From LMUY01 sp965198895 (GTDB lineage Bacteria > Pseudomonadota > Alphaproteobacteria > Acetobacterales > Acetobacteraceae), in assembly GCA_965198895.1 (NCBI GenBank), contig OZ240676.1:434001-498000 (forward strand): 64,000 bases of DNA. The letters run 5' to 3'. The translations under genes were made by a program, and so were the position numbers. Positions 25,134 through 33,400 of this stretch are shown here, piece by piece; position 1 is the first letter of the stretch; each line of letters starts with the position of its first letter. A model generated the notes under the pieces. That model made no database searches, was not told the origin of the DNA, and was given only the letters and a program-made list of their open reading frames with translations.

Positions 25134-26285
25134 TCAGGCGAGCGCCGTCTTTGCCGCGCTGGCCAGGAAGCGGGAGGCGGCGGGGAGGATCGCGTCGTTG
25201 TAGTCGTAATGGGGATTGTGCAGCTCCCGCCCGCCGTCGGACGGGCCGTTGCCGATCCACGCGAACGCACCGGGCCGCTGCATGAGGTAGGCGCCGAAAT
25301 CCTCGCTCGCCATCGACGGCAGCAGATCCCGGTGCGTCACGATGCCGGCCGACTCGGCGGCGGCAACGGCAAGATCGGCCTCGGCGGCGGTGTTGGCGAC
25401 GCCGGGCACACCGGTGGTGACCTGGACGCCGCCCTCGACACCGAAGGTTGCGGCGACGCCCGACACGACTCGGCGGATGCCCTCCTCGACCTGCGCGTGG
25501 ATCTCGGGGCGATGGGTGCGGAAGGTGCCTCGCATCACGGCACGCTGGGGAATCTGGTTGGCCGCCATGCCGCCGTCCAGCATGCAGATGGAGATCACGG
25601 CGCTCTCCAACGGACTGATATTGCGGGAAACGACCGATTGCAGCGCCACCAACGCATGGGCGGCGGCGAGCACCGGGTCGCGGGTCAGATGCGGCAAGGC
25701 GGCGTGGCCGGCGTGGCCGTCCATCGTGATCTCGACCCGCGCACCCTGGGCCATCACCGGCCCGGCATGGATGGCGACCTCGCCAGCAGCCAGGCCGGGC
25801 CAATTGTGGTAGCCGAAGATGCGCTCCATCGGGAATCGCTCGAATAGGCCGTCGGCCAGCATGGCGCGCGCGCCGCCGTAGCCCTCCTCCGCCGGTTGGA
25901 AGACGAGCTGCACGGTGCCCGACCAATCGTCCTCGCGGCTCAGCAGGGCCGCGGCGCCGAGCAGGCTGGTGGTGTGGCCGTCATGGCCGCACGCATGCAT
26001 GACCCCCGGCCGGGTCGAGGCGTAGGGGGCCCCGGTCAACTCCTCGATCGGCAGGGCGTCCATGTCGGCGCGGAGCCCGACGCTGCGGTTGGACTGGCCG
26101 CGGCTTATGGTGGCCACGATGCCGTTGCCGCCCACCCCGGTCACGAACGGCACCCCGAGCTCCGTCAGCCGCGCGGCAACGAAGGCGGCGGTGCCGGACT
26201 CCTGCAGCGACAGCTCGGGGTTGGCGTGCAGATGACGGCGCCACTGGGTCAGCGAGGCGGCAAGGACGGGATCGAATGCTTTCAT
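25134..26285 (-). CDS. M20 family amidohydrolase (hippurate / N-acyl-amino acid hydrolase type)
   Basis: 383 residues. The metal-binding motif HACGHDGHT gives Cys99, His101 and His104, QPAEEG near 133 supplies the Glu pair, and later His residues (THRPEIH, then the C-terminal HNPHYDYND) complete the site. The family hydrolyses N-acyl amino acids, hippurate or auxin conjugates in the cytoplasm. ATG 26285 overlaps the stop of the HWE kinase gene in ATGA, so it is the tail of the stress-response operon. A role in stress signalling is not known; it may simply be a cotranscribed effector. Confidence 0.9.
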   Translation of the reverse strand: MKAFDPVLAASLTQWRRHLHANPELSLQESGTAAFVAARLTELGVPFVTGVGGNGIVATISRGQSNRSVGLRADMDALPIEELTGAPYASTRPGVMHACGHDGHTTSLLGAAALLSREDDWSGTVQLVFQPAEEGYGGARAMLADGLFERFPMERIFGYHNWPGLAAGEVAIHAGPVMAQGARVEITMDGHAGHAALPHLTRDPVLAAAHALVALQSVVSRNISPLESAVISICMLDGGMAANQIPQRAVMRGTFRTHRPEIHAQVEEGIRRVVSGVAATFGVEGGVQVTTGVPGVANTAAEADLAVAAAESAGIVTHRDLLPSMASEDFGAYLMQRPGAFAWIGNGPSDGGRELHNPHYDYNDAILPAASRFLASAAKTALA

Positions 26286-28003
26286 GCGACATTATCCCGT
26301 TCAGGAACGCGAAGGTCTACCCGGCGAGGCTCACCCGCCACGGGAAGCTGCGGCGACAAGCGGACGGCATACCGCGTGCCCACGCCCTGCTCGACCTGCA
26401 ACGACGCCCCCAATTGCCGGGCGAACCCGCGTATCAGCTGCAGCCCGATGCCATCCCGCGTGCCGCTCTCGGTTTCCGACTTGCCGGCCGGGATACCGAT
26501 GCCGTCATCGCTGATCACGAGGTCGAGGAGCCCATCGCGCTCGCGCAGGGAGACGCTGACATGGCCGGACCGACCGCCCGGGAAGGCATATTTGACGGAA
26601 TTGGTCACCGCCTCCGTCACGATCAGCGCTAGCGGAACTGCTTGGTCGCTGGACATCCGCAACTCCGGCGCCTCGATCGAGAGCTTGATGCGGTCGCCCT
26701 CCTTCTCGCCCATGGCCTGGAACAGTTGGCCGCACAGCTCCGTCAGGAACGAGCGCATGTTGATCGTGTGCAGCCCGCCATCCGCATAGAGGTGCCGGTG
26801 CAGCGTGGCCAACGCGCGAACCCGGTCCCGCGCCGCCTGGAACTCCGCCCGCGCCTCGGGAACGCGGATGCGGCTGGCTTGCAGGTTGAGCAGGCTGGCG
26901 ATGACCTGGAGGTTGTTCTTCACCCGGTGATGGATCTCCAGCACGAGCAAATTCTGCTGTTCCTGCGACCGGACCAGCTCGGCTTCCTTCTCGCGCAACA
27001 CCGCGGTGGCGTCCTTGAACGACTGGGCCAGTTCGAGCACTTCGTCGGGCGCGCCCGCGAGATTGCCGGGGTCGAACACCGCGCCCCCCTGCCAACGCCG
27101 CACCGCTTGACTCAGCCGGCGGAGCGGATTGCCGAACGCGACATCCGCCCCCATCACGACGGCCGTCAGCCCGGCGACCCAGAGTACGGCGAGCTCCACC
27201 ATCCGGAACAGCAGCCGTCGCACCGCCAACTGAAGCTCACGCTGGGCCGACGTGGCAGCGATCAAGCGCCAGCCGCCCGGCAGCAGCGTCGTGGCATAGG
27301 CGTAGCGCAACCCGTGCGCCGAGACCGCTCGCAACGCCAATTGGCTCGAAGAGACCAGATGGATCATGGTCGGCAGGTCCGGCAAAGCATCGGTCGCATC
27401 GCCGCGCGAGGCGAGCACGTGGCGGTTGGCGTCCATCAGCCAGGTCGCATCGGTGTGCCTGACCGGCTCCGGCAGGCTCCGCAGGGCAAACCAGTCGAGC
27501 GGCATGAAGGCGGCAACGACCTCGCCCGTCGGGGCCCGCATGGCAACCGCAGGTACTTGCGTCTCGCCGATCGCGTCGAGCACGGCCGGCTCACCGGCCC
27601 GGACTCTGTCGTACCAAGGCCAGGGGCGCGGCTGCATCGGAGGGACGTCACCAAGCTGGCAGACGGTTCTGCCGTCGGTATCGACCGTGATCAGGCCGGC
27701 GATGCCCTGCCCGACGAGGGCTGGCTGCAGGCTTGTATCGCAGATTCCGCCCGAAGCCAGCCGCAGATCGCTGGAGAGCCGCCCGGTCGCCCTGGCAAAC
27801 GCCGTGTTAAACTGCGTCAGCGACTGGCCATCCAGCAGGGCAGCCCGCTCCTGCGAGCCGCGGGCGATCGATTGGAATTCCTGCCATGCAATTGTCGCGG
27901 CCATTCCGGCCATCGGGACTGCCGCGACGAACGAAAGCAAGATGAGGCGGCCTCTCGTGTGACCGACCCGCGTAAGCCAGGCCGGTCGCCACCGGCTGGT
28001 CAC
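26282..28003 (-). CDS. HWE/HisKA_2 sensor histidine kinase of the general stress response locus
   Basis: 573 residues. TM1 is at about 17-38, then comes a periplasmic sensor region to about 265, TM2 at about 268-288, a HAMP-like linker, the HisKA_2 box EIHHRVKNN with His359, and a HATPase domain. The periplasmic part resembles a Cache-type sensor. GTG 28003 overlaps the nepR stop (GTGA) and the stop overlaps the amidohydrolase ATG. In alphaproteobacteria such kinases next to nepR (for example PhyK) phosphorylate PhyR, whose gene is at 29681, so that is the likely partner. Confidence 0.92.
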   Translation of the reverse strand: MTSRWRPAWLTRVGHTRGRLILLSFVAAVPMAGMAATIAWQEFQSIARGSQERAALLDGQSLTQFNTAFARATGRLSSDLRLASGGICDTSLQPALVGQGIAGLITVDTDGRTVCQLGDVPPMQPRPWPWYDRVRAGEPAVLDAIGETQVPAVAMRAPTGEVVAAFMPLDWFALRSLPEPVRHTDATWLMDANRHVLASRGDATDALPDLPTMIHLVSSSQLALRAVSAHGLRYAYATTLLPGGWRLIAATSAQRELQLAVRRLLFRMVELAVLWVAGLTAVVMGADVAFGNPLRRLSQAVRRWQGGAVFDPGNLAGAPDEVLELAQSFKDATAVLREKEAELVRSQEQQNLLVLEIHHRVKNNLQVIASLLNLQASRIRVPEARAEFQAARDRVRALATLHRHLYADGGLHTINMRSFLTELCGQLFQAMGEKEGDRIKLSIEAPELRMSSDQAVPLALIVTEAVTNSVKYAFPGGRSGHVSVSLRERDGLLDLVISDDGIGIPAGKSETESGTRDGIGLQLIRGFARQLGASLQVEQGVGTRYAVRLSPQLPVAGEPRRVDLRVPERDNVA

Positions 28004-28182
28004 TTCTTTCGGTCTTCCTCGATCAGTTTGAGGAGTTCCTCCGGAATCGGTTCCTTGGCGACCTCGTCGTAGATCTGATGCAAGCCGCGGGTCAGCCAGA
28101 GGTCGAACGCCTCCGGCTTCTTAGCCCCTCGCTTCTCGGCGGCTTTTGGGACTTTCGGGTTGGCCATATCCGGATGCTTCAC
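28000..28182 (-). CDS. nepR: anti-sigma factor NepR
   Basis: 60 residues or fewer. The NepR signature is clear: FDLWLTRGLHQIYDEVAKEP and then IPEELLKLIEE, the two helices that clamp the EcfG sigma factor, with a basic disordered N-terminus. In unstressed cells it holds EcfG inactive; phosphorylated PhyR sequesters it. The GTG start at 28182 has GGAG 10 bases upstream; ATG 28167 is the alternative. It lies between ecfG (73 bases upstream) and the kinase (overlapping). Confidence 0.93.
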   Translation of the reverse strand: MKHPDMANPKVPKAAEKRGAKKPEAFDLWLTRGLHQIYDEVAKEPIPEELLKLIEEDRKK

Positions 28183-28203
28183 GCCTCAAACGCTCCGGAC
28201 AAA

Positions 28204-28230
28204 GAAACTGGCCAACACGTGGCCAGTTTC
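28204..28230 (-). promoter_or_regulatory. perfect inverted repeat between ecfG and nepR
   Basis: An 11-bp perfect repeat, 28204-28214 with 28220-28230, and a 5-base spacer. On the minus strand it is followed by TTTCTTTG, so it could be a weak terminator that lowers nepR relative to ecfG. The same bases also read GGAAAC-N16-AGTT on the minus strand (28231 down to 28206), close to the EcfG promoter GGAAC-N16/17-CGTT. Which role is real cannot be told from sequence. Confidence 0.5.
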
Positions 28231-28255
28231 CATTACACGTAACAATGACAGGTAT

Positions 28256-28852
28256 TTAGAATGGCAAGTCGGCAGCAGCGCCCTTGACCCGCTCCAGGAT
28301 CGCATCTTTGGCAATACGCTGCGCAGACCTTGCGCTTTCCTTGACGTCGCCGAGCAGCCAGGCCTCGAGTTGACGACGGGCGCGGAACACGCGGCTCTTG
28401 GCAGTGCCTACGGCGCAACCCGTGGACTGCGCCAGGGCCTCGTAGCTCATGCCGTGGACCACGACCATCACCAGCGCCTCGCGCTGATCCGCCGGCAGGC
28501 GGTTCATGGCGGCGCCGAGTTCCTTGAGTGCCAAGCGATCCTCGTGGGCGGCGTCGGTGGCGAACACGGATTGCGGCACGTCATCGATGTCGGTCGTGTC
28601 ACGGCGCTTACGCAGGTTGGAGATGAAGCGGTTGCGGAGGATGCGGTGCATCCAGGCAGCGAAGTTGGTCCCCGGAATGAACGTGGTCTGCGCCGATAGT
28701 GCGTTGCAGACGGCGTCCTGCACGAGGTCTTCGGCCGCCGCACGATTGCGGGTCAGCGCGAGTGCCTGGACACGCAGCTTGGGGAGAATGGATATAACCT
28801 GGTCATGGAAGGTCTTGGTGGCCGAAGCCGTAGCGGCGGTGGTCGTAGACAT
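28256..28852 (-). CDS. ecfG: EcfG-type RNA polymerase sigma factor (ECF15), nepR-linked copy
   Basis: 198 residues. Sigma region 2 includes NRAAAEDLVQDAVCNAL and TNFAAWMHRILRNRFIS, and region 4 has LPADQREALVMVVVHGMSYEAL with the helix-turn-helix TGCAVGTAKSRV. It directs RNA polymerase to GGAAC/CGTT-type promoters of the general stress regulon and is inhibited by NepR, encoded just downstream. ATG 28852 has GGAACGGAG upstream, which contains the ribosome binding site. Confidence 0.92.
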   Translation of the reverse strand: MSTTTAATASATKTFHDQVISILPKLRVQALALTRNRAAAEDLVQDAVCNALSAQTTFIPGTNFAAWMHRILRNRFISNLRKRRDTTDIDDVPQSVFATDAAHEDRLALKELGAAMNRLPADQREALVMVVVHGMSYEALAQSTGCAVGTAKSRVFRARRQLEAWLLGDVKESARSAQRIAKDAILERVKGAAADLPF

Positions 28853-28992
28853 GGAAGCTATCTCCGTTCCTTATCCGACCAATGACGGACCCGAAAAAAG
28901 GGTTGCATCCTTCCGTTCACGAGAACGCGAGCCTAACATGGATGAACATGGTTGCCGTTGTCGCGACAAAATCGGCCGCTAGGGTGCCGCCA

Positions 28993-29041
28993 ATGATGCC
29001 CCGCTACCCCATGATGCCCCGCTACCCCATGATGCTCCGCT
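28993..29041. repeat. 18-bp tandem repeat, 2.7 copies
   Basis: The unit ATGATGCCCCGCTACCCC occurs at 28993-29010 and 29011-29028, with a third partial copy to 29041 (one change). It lies in the 220-base gap between the two sigma factor genes, just beyond the stop of the second one. The 18-base unit keeps a reading frame (Met-Met-Pro-Arg-Tyr-Pro), but I see no gene containing it. Confidence 0.8.
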
Positions 29042-29072
29042 CGAACGTCGCGCCCCAACTGGGTTCGCTCGG

Positions 29073-29615
29073 TCAAGCCGGCTGCATGATCCGCGATAGC
29101 TCCGTTCGCGCGCGGGATACGCGCGCCTTCATCGTGCCCACCGGCACGCCGCAGATCAGCGCGGCCTCCTCGTGAGTGAGTTCCTGAACGCCGACCAGCA
29201 CCAGCGCCTCCCGCAAGACGGGGGACAGCTGCCACAGCACCAGCTCCAGGTCGCGCACCTCGGCTGCGTCGGACTGGTTGGGCCGCACGGCGTCTTCCGG
29301 CGGCAGGTGGGCGCTCAGCGCGGCAGCCTCCCGCCGACGTCGGCGGGACTGCTCGAAGAACAGGTTGCGCAGGATCGTGAACAGCCAGGCCTTGAGGTTC
29401 GTGCCGGGCTGGAACTGCGACAACGCGCCGAGCGCACGCACGACGGTGTCCTGCACCAAGTCGTCCGCCGCGATCCGGTCGCGGACGAGGAATCGGGCGA
29501 AGGCACGCAGGTCGGGCAACAACAGCAGCATCCGACCACGGGCCTCGTCGGCGACGCTGGAGAGGTGTTCGGGGCGCTCCCGGACGGGAACGTCTTGTCC
29601 ATTCGGCCGCAACAC
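29073..29615 (-). CDS. second EcfG-type sigma factor, phyR-linked copy
   Basis: About 180 residues. Region 2 has RDRIAADDLVQDTVVRAL and TNLKAWLFTILRN; region 4 has LSPVLREALVLVGVQELTHEE and the HTH CGVPVGTMKARVSRAR. It is clearly a paralogue of the factor at 28256 (same ECF15 class) but only modestly similar. I chose GTG 29615, preceded by GGGGA; a TTG at 29666 and ATG at 29531 are in frame. It is divergent from phyR with at most 65 bases between starts. It could be a second NepR client or a factor with its own promoter set. Confidence 0.88.
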   Translation of the reverse strand: MLRPNGQDVPVRERPEHLSSVADEARGRMLLLLPDLRAFARFLVRDRIAADDLVQDTVVRALGALSQFQPGTNLKAWLFTILRNLFFEQSRRRRREAAALSAHLPPEDAVRPNQSDAAEVRDLELVLWQLSPVLREALVLVGVQELTHEEAALICGVPVGTMKARVSRARTELSRIMQPA

Positions 29616-29680
29616 CACATTCCCCAAATCTGGACCGGGTATCTGCCGGGCCCAGCCCTGGGGCAAGTAGAGGTTTCGTC

Positions 29681-30424
29681 ATGACCAGCTTCCGACGCGA
29701 AGACCTGCTTCGCGCCCTGCCCTACGCCCGCCGCTACGCACGCGCTCTCGCGGGCGGCCAAGTGGCCGGCGACACCCTGGTCGCCGAGGCCGTGCGCGAG
29801 TTGCTGAGCGATGCGGAGGGCGAGGCCATCGAAGCCCGCCTTGCACTCTATAAGGGGGTCACACAGCGCTTGCCCGATCCCGAAGCACTGCTACCGGCCG
29901 ACCGGTCGCTCTCGGGCGCCCAACGCAAGCTGCTGCTGCTCACCTCGCTGGAGGAGGTACCGCTGGCCAAGGCGGCGGCGATCCTGGGCCTGGAAGAACG
30001 GGAAGCGGAGGACATGCTCTCATCGGCCCGCGACCGCCTGCGCCTGGCTGCCGCTGCCGATGTCCTGATCATCGAGGACGAACCGATCATCGCGATGGAC
30101 ATCGAGGAACTCGTCGCCGGCTGCGGCCACCGCGTGGTCGGGGTCGCCGCAACCGAAGCCGACGCCGTCGAGATCGCCGAACGCTGTCGGCCCGGCCTGA
30201 TCCTGGCCGACATCAACCTGGGTGCTGGCGGCGACGGCACGTCCGCGGTTTCGCGCATCCTGCGCAGCCATTACGCACCTGTGATCTTCGTGACCGCCTA
30301 TCCCGAGCGCCTGCTGACCGGCGAAGCGCTGGAACCGGCCTTTGTCATCACCAAGCCGTTCGAGCCGCTCACCTTGGCGATCGCGACCTACCAGGCGGTA
30401 ACTGGGGGCGTACGCATCGCGTAA
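29681..30424 (+). CDS. phyR: general stress response regulator PhyR (sigma-like domain plus receiver)
   Basis: 247 residues. The N-terminal half (about 1-120) is the EcfG-like output domain that mimics a sigma factor and binds NepR. The C-terminal receiver (about 127-245) has acidic pocket residues in IIEDEP, phosphoacceptor Asp177 in LILADINLG, Thr205 and Lys225. Phosphorylation exposes the sigma-like domain, which takes NepR from EcfG. It is divergent from the second sigma gene and 71 bases upstream of glgE, with which it might be partly cotranscribed. Confidence 0.96.
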   Translation: MTSFRREDLLRALPYARRYARALAGGQVAGDTLVAEAVRELLSDAEGEAIEARLALYKGVTQRLPDPEALLPADRSLSGAQRKLLLLTSLEEVPLAKAAAILGLEEREAEDMLSSARDRLRLAAAADVLIIEDEPIIAMDIEELVAGCGHRVVGVAATEADAVEIAERCRPGLILADINLGAGGDGTSAVSRILRSHYAPVIFVTAYPERLLTGEALEPAFVITKPFEPLTLAIATYQAVTGGVRIA

Positions 30425-30425
30425 C

Positions 30426-30453
30426 GGGAACCCCGCTGGCGTCTGCACGTCTT
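30426..30453 (+). promoter_or_regulatory. candidate EcfG-dependent promoter upstream of the glgE operon
   Basis: GGGAAC at 30426-30431, a 16-base spacer, then CGTC at 30448-30451. The known alphaproteobacterial EcfG promoter is GGAAC-N16/17-CGTT, so all five -35 bases and three of four -10 bases match at the right spacing. It starts directly after the phyR stop codon and ends 42 bases before the glgE ATG. Confidence 0.6.
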
Positions 30454-30495
30454 TGCCCTCATGCGTTAGATGCCGCACGGGGGTCGGTAGCCAGC

Positions 30496-33400
30496 ATGAA
30501 CGTTACTCTCAAAGCTGCGACGGCCGCCGGCACCGCTGAAACGGTTGCAACGGCTGCTCATCCGCGTATTCGCTACCTCGATCCGATCGCCCTGGGCGAT
30601 GCCAGGCCGACGGCCGTAGCACGGGCCGCAGCCTTGGGCTTCGACACGGTGCTGGCGCCTCCGCCCTGGGCTCCCGGCGCATCCGGTGACCGATTTACCC
30701 CTGCGACCCTGGATCGCGTCCACCCCGCGCTGGGAGGTGGCGACTTCGCAGCTTTTCTGGCCAATTACGTGCGCCTCTGCCGGCAACACGATCTGCGGCC
30801 GATGCTCGACCTGCCTCTGGCTTCGTTGGCGGCCGAGTTCGACGGCGACGCTGCGCCGTTCACCACCGCAGCCACCGGCCCCGACCCGCTCGACCCCCGC
30901 CATACGGGCTCGCCGACGCAACGCCGGGTCGCAGATCCTGCGGCACTTGGGGCATGGTGGGGCAGCCACCTGGCCCGGTGGGCCGACGCCGGCCTGGCGG
31001 GTGTCCGCCTGCTGGGGCTGGCCGATGCGCCGGGCGTGATGCCGGCGCTGCGCCAGGTGGCTGGCAGCATGACGCTCATCGCCTGGACACCGGGCGTGCC
31101 ACGGGCAGCGCTTCCCGGCCTGGCAGGCGCATCGTATGTGGTATCGTCGCTGCCCTGGTGGGATCTGCAGGCGTCCTGGTTCTGGGATGAGTTGGCTGTG
31201 CTGCGCCAGGTTGCCCCTGTCCTCGCCTGTCCCGAGGCACCGTTCGGCCCCCGCGCTGCGTCTGGCGTGCACAACCCGGCGCAGTTGGCGGCGACGCTTC
31301 GGCGCGCAGCCTCGCTGGCCTGCGCGATCGGCGATGGCTGGCTGGTCCCCGACGGCTTCGAAACGGGTGCGCGGCGCGCCATGGACGTTTACGGCCGGGC
31401 GACCGTGGCCGGTGACCGCATCGTCGAGGCAGGGATCGATCTCGCCGCCTTGAACCGGATGATGCCCCAAGCCGGGGAGACCATGGGCCTCCAGCTGATG
31501 ACCGGCGGTTCGTCGTCCCCGATGGCGGTGCTGCGGACGGACGGCGCCGACGCGCGATTTGCCCGGCATGCAACCGTGGCCCTGGTCAACACCGACCTCA
31601 CCCGGCCACTCGCCATCGACCCGGCCTCGATCGTCATGGGCATCGACGGCACATTCGGCCCGTGGGAGCCGGCCGGGTTCGCGCCGGGCCAGCCGGTATC
31701 GCTGATGCCTGGGGAGTTGCGCCTGTTCACAGCCCCCGCCATCGGCAAGGGCCGCCTGTCCGCCTCGGTCGATGCCGACGCGGCGCGCCGGTTTGCCAAC
31801 GGACCGCGGGTTGCCATCGAAGCTCCTTCCCCATGCGTCGATGATGGATCGTTGCCGGTGAAGCGCCTGGTCGGGGAGGTCATTGCCGTCGAGGTCGACG
31901 TCGTGTGCGACGGGCACGACAAGCTCGGCGTGGCCCTGCAATGGCGCGAGCCTGGCGATGCGACGACCCTCCAGGTCCGCATGGCTCCGATCGGCAACGA
32001 TCGCTATCGCGCCGAACTGCCGCTGACCTCGATCGGCGCCTACGAATACAGCGTGCAGGCCTGGCGCGACGCCTTCGCCAGCTACAAGGACGAGCTCGCC
32101 AAAAAGAGCACCGCCGGCATCGACGTTTCGCTGGAACTGCGCGAAGGCATGGCGCTGTTGCGACGAACGGCGGAGCGCGCCGAAGGGGCTGTCCGCGTCG
32201 CCGTGCAAGCCGTCGTCGCGGACCTCGCCGATGCCGACGATGCCGCCAAACTGGCGCGTTTTCTGTCGACCGACTTGACGGAGTTGATGGCCAAGGCCGA
32301 CGATCGGCCGCGCGCAGCCAGCCTACCCCACCCCGTCCGGATCGACGCCGAGCGAAGTGGCGCCGCATTCGCCGCCTGGTATGAGGTGTTCCCTCGCTCA
32401 ATGAGCGATGACGCCTCCCGTCACGGCACGTTCCGCGATGTGGAACGCCATTTGCCCCGGGTTCGCGATATGGGCTTCGATGTGCTGTATTTTCCGCCGA
32501 TCAGCCCGATCGGCCGCACCAATCGCAAGGGGCCGAACAACACCCTCACGCCAGTGGAAGGTGACCCTGGCAGCCCGTACGCGATCGGGTCGAGCGACGG
32601 CGGCCACGATGCCTTGCATCCTGAACTCGGCACGCTCGACGACTTCAAGCACCTGGTGGCGGCAGCCGCGGACCATGGGCTGGAGATCGCAATCGACTTC
32701 GCCATCCAGTGCTCGCCCGACCATCCCTGGCTGAAGCAGCACAAGGGATGGTTCGACTGGCGCCCGGACGGTTCGATCAAATATGCCGAGAACCCGCCGA
32801 AGAAGTATCAGGACATCGTCAACGTCGACTTCTATGCGGCGGACGCCATTCCCGGCTTGTGGGTAGCCCTCGCCGAAGTCGTGATGTTCTGGATGGAACA
32901 GGGCGTCCGGCTGATTCGCGTCGACAACCCGCACACCAAGCCGCTGCCGTTCTGGCAATGGATGATCTCCACGGTCCGCGAGCGGTATCCGGACGCCGTG
33001 TTCCTGGCGGAGGCGTTCACCCGGCCGAAGGTGATGTATCGTCTTGCCAAGGTCGGATTCAGTCAGTCGTACACCTACTTCACCTGGCGCGAGACCAAGC
33101 GCGAGATGGAGCAATACCTGACGGAACTGGCGGAACCAGGACCACGGGATTTCTTCCGGCCGCATTTCTTCGTCAATACGCCGGACATCAATCCGGTATA
33201 TCTGCAGAATGCACCGCGCTCGGCCTACCTGATCCGTGCTGCACTGGCCGCTACGCTATCCGGCCTCTGGGGTGTGTACAACGGCTTCGAGCTCTGCGAG
33301 GGTTCACCCATTCCCGGGCGCGAAGAATACCTGGACAGCGAAAAATACCAGGTTCGGCAGTGGGATTGGGACCGGCCCGGCAACATCGTGCCAGAGATCA

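Noticed and set aside
28993..29041. Tandem repeat as a CRISPR fragment
   Set aside because: Units are directly adjacent with no spacers and there are no cas genes.
29586..29611. GGGAAC upstream of phyR as an EcfG promoter
   Set aside because: The -35 is good, but at 16 or 17 bases downstream the sequence is CGCA or GCAA rather than CGTT, and it also lies inside the second sigma gene's 5' region.
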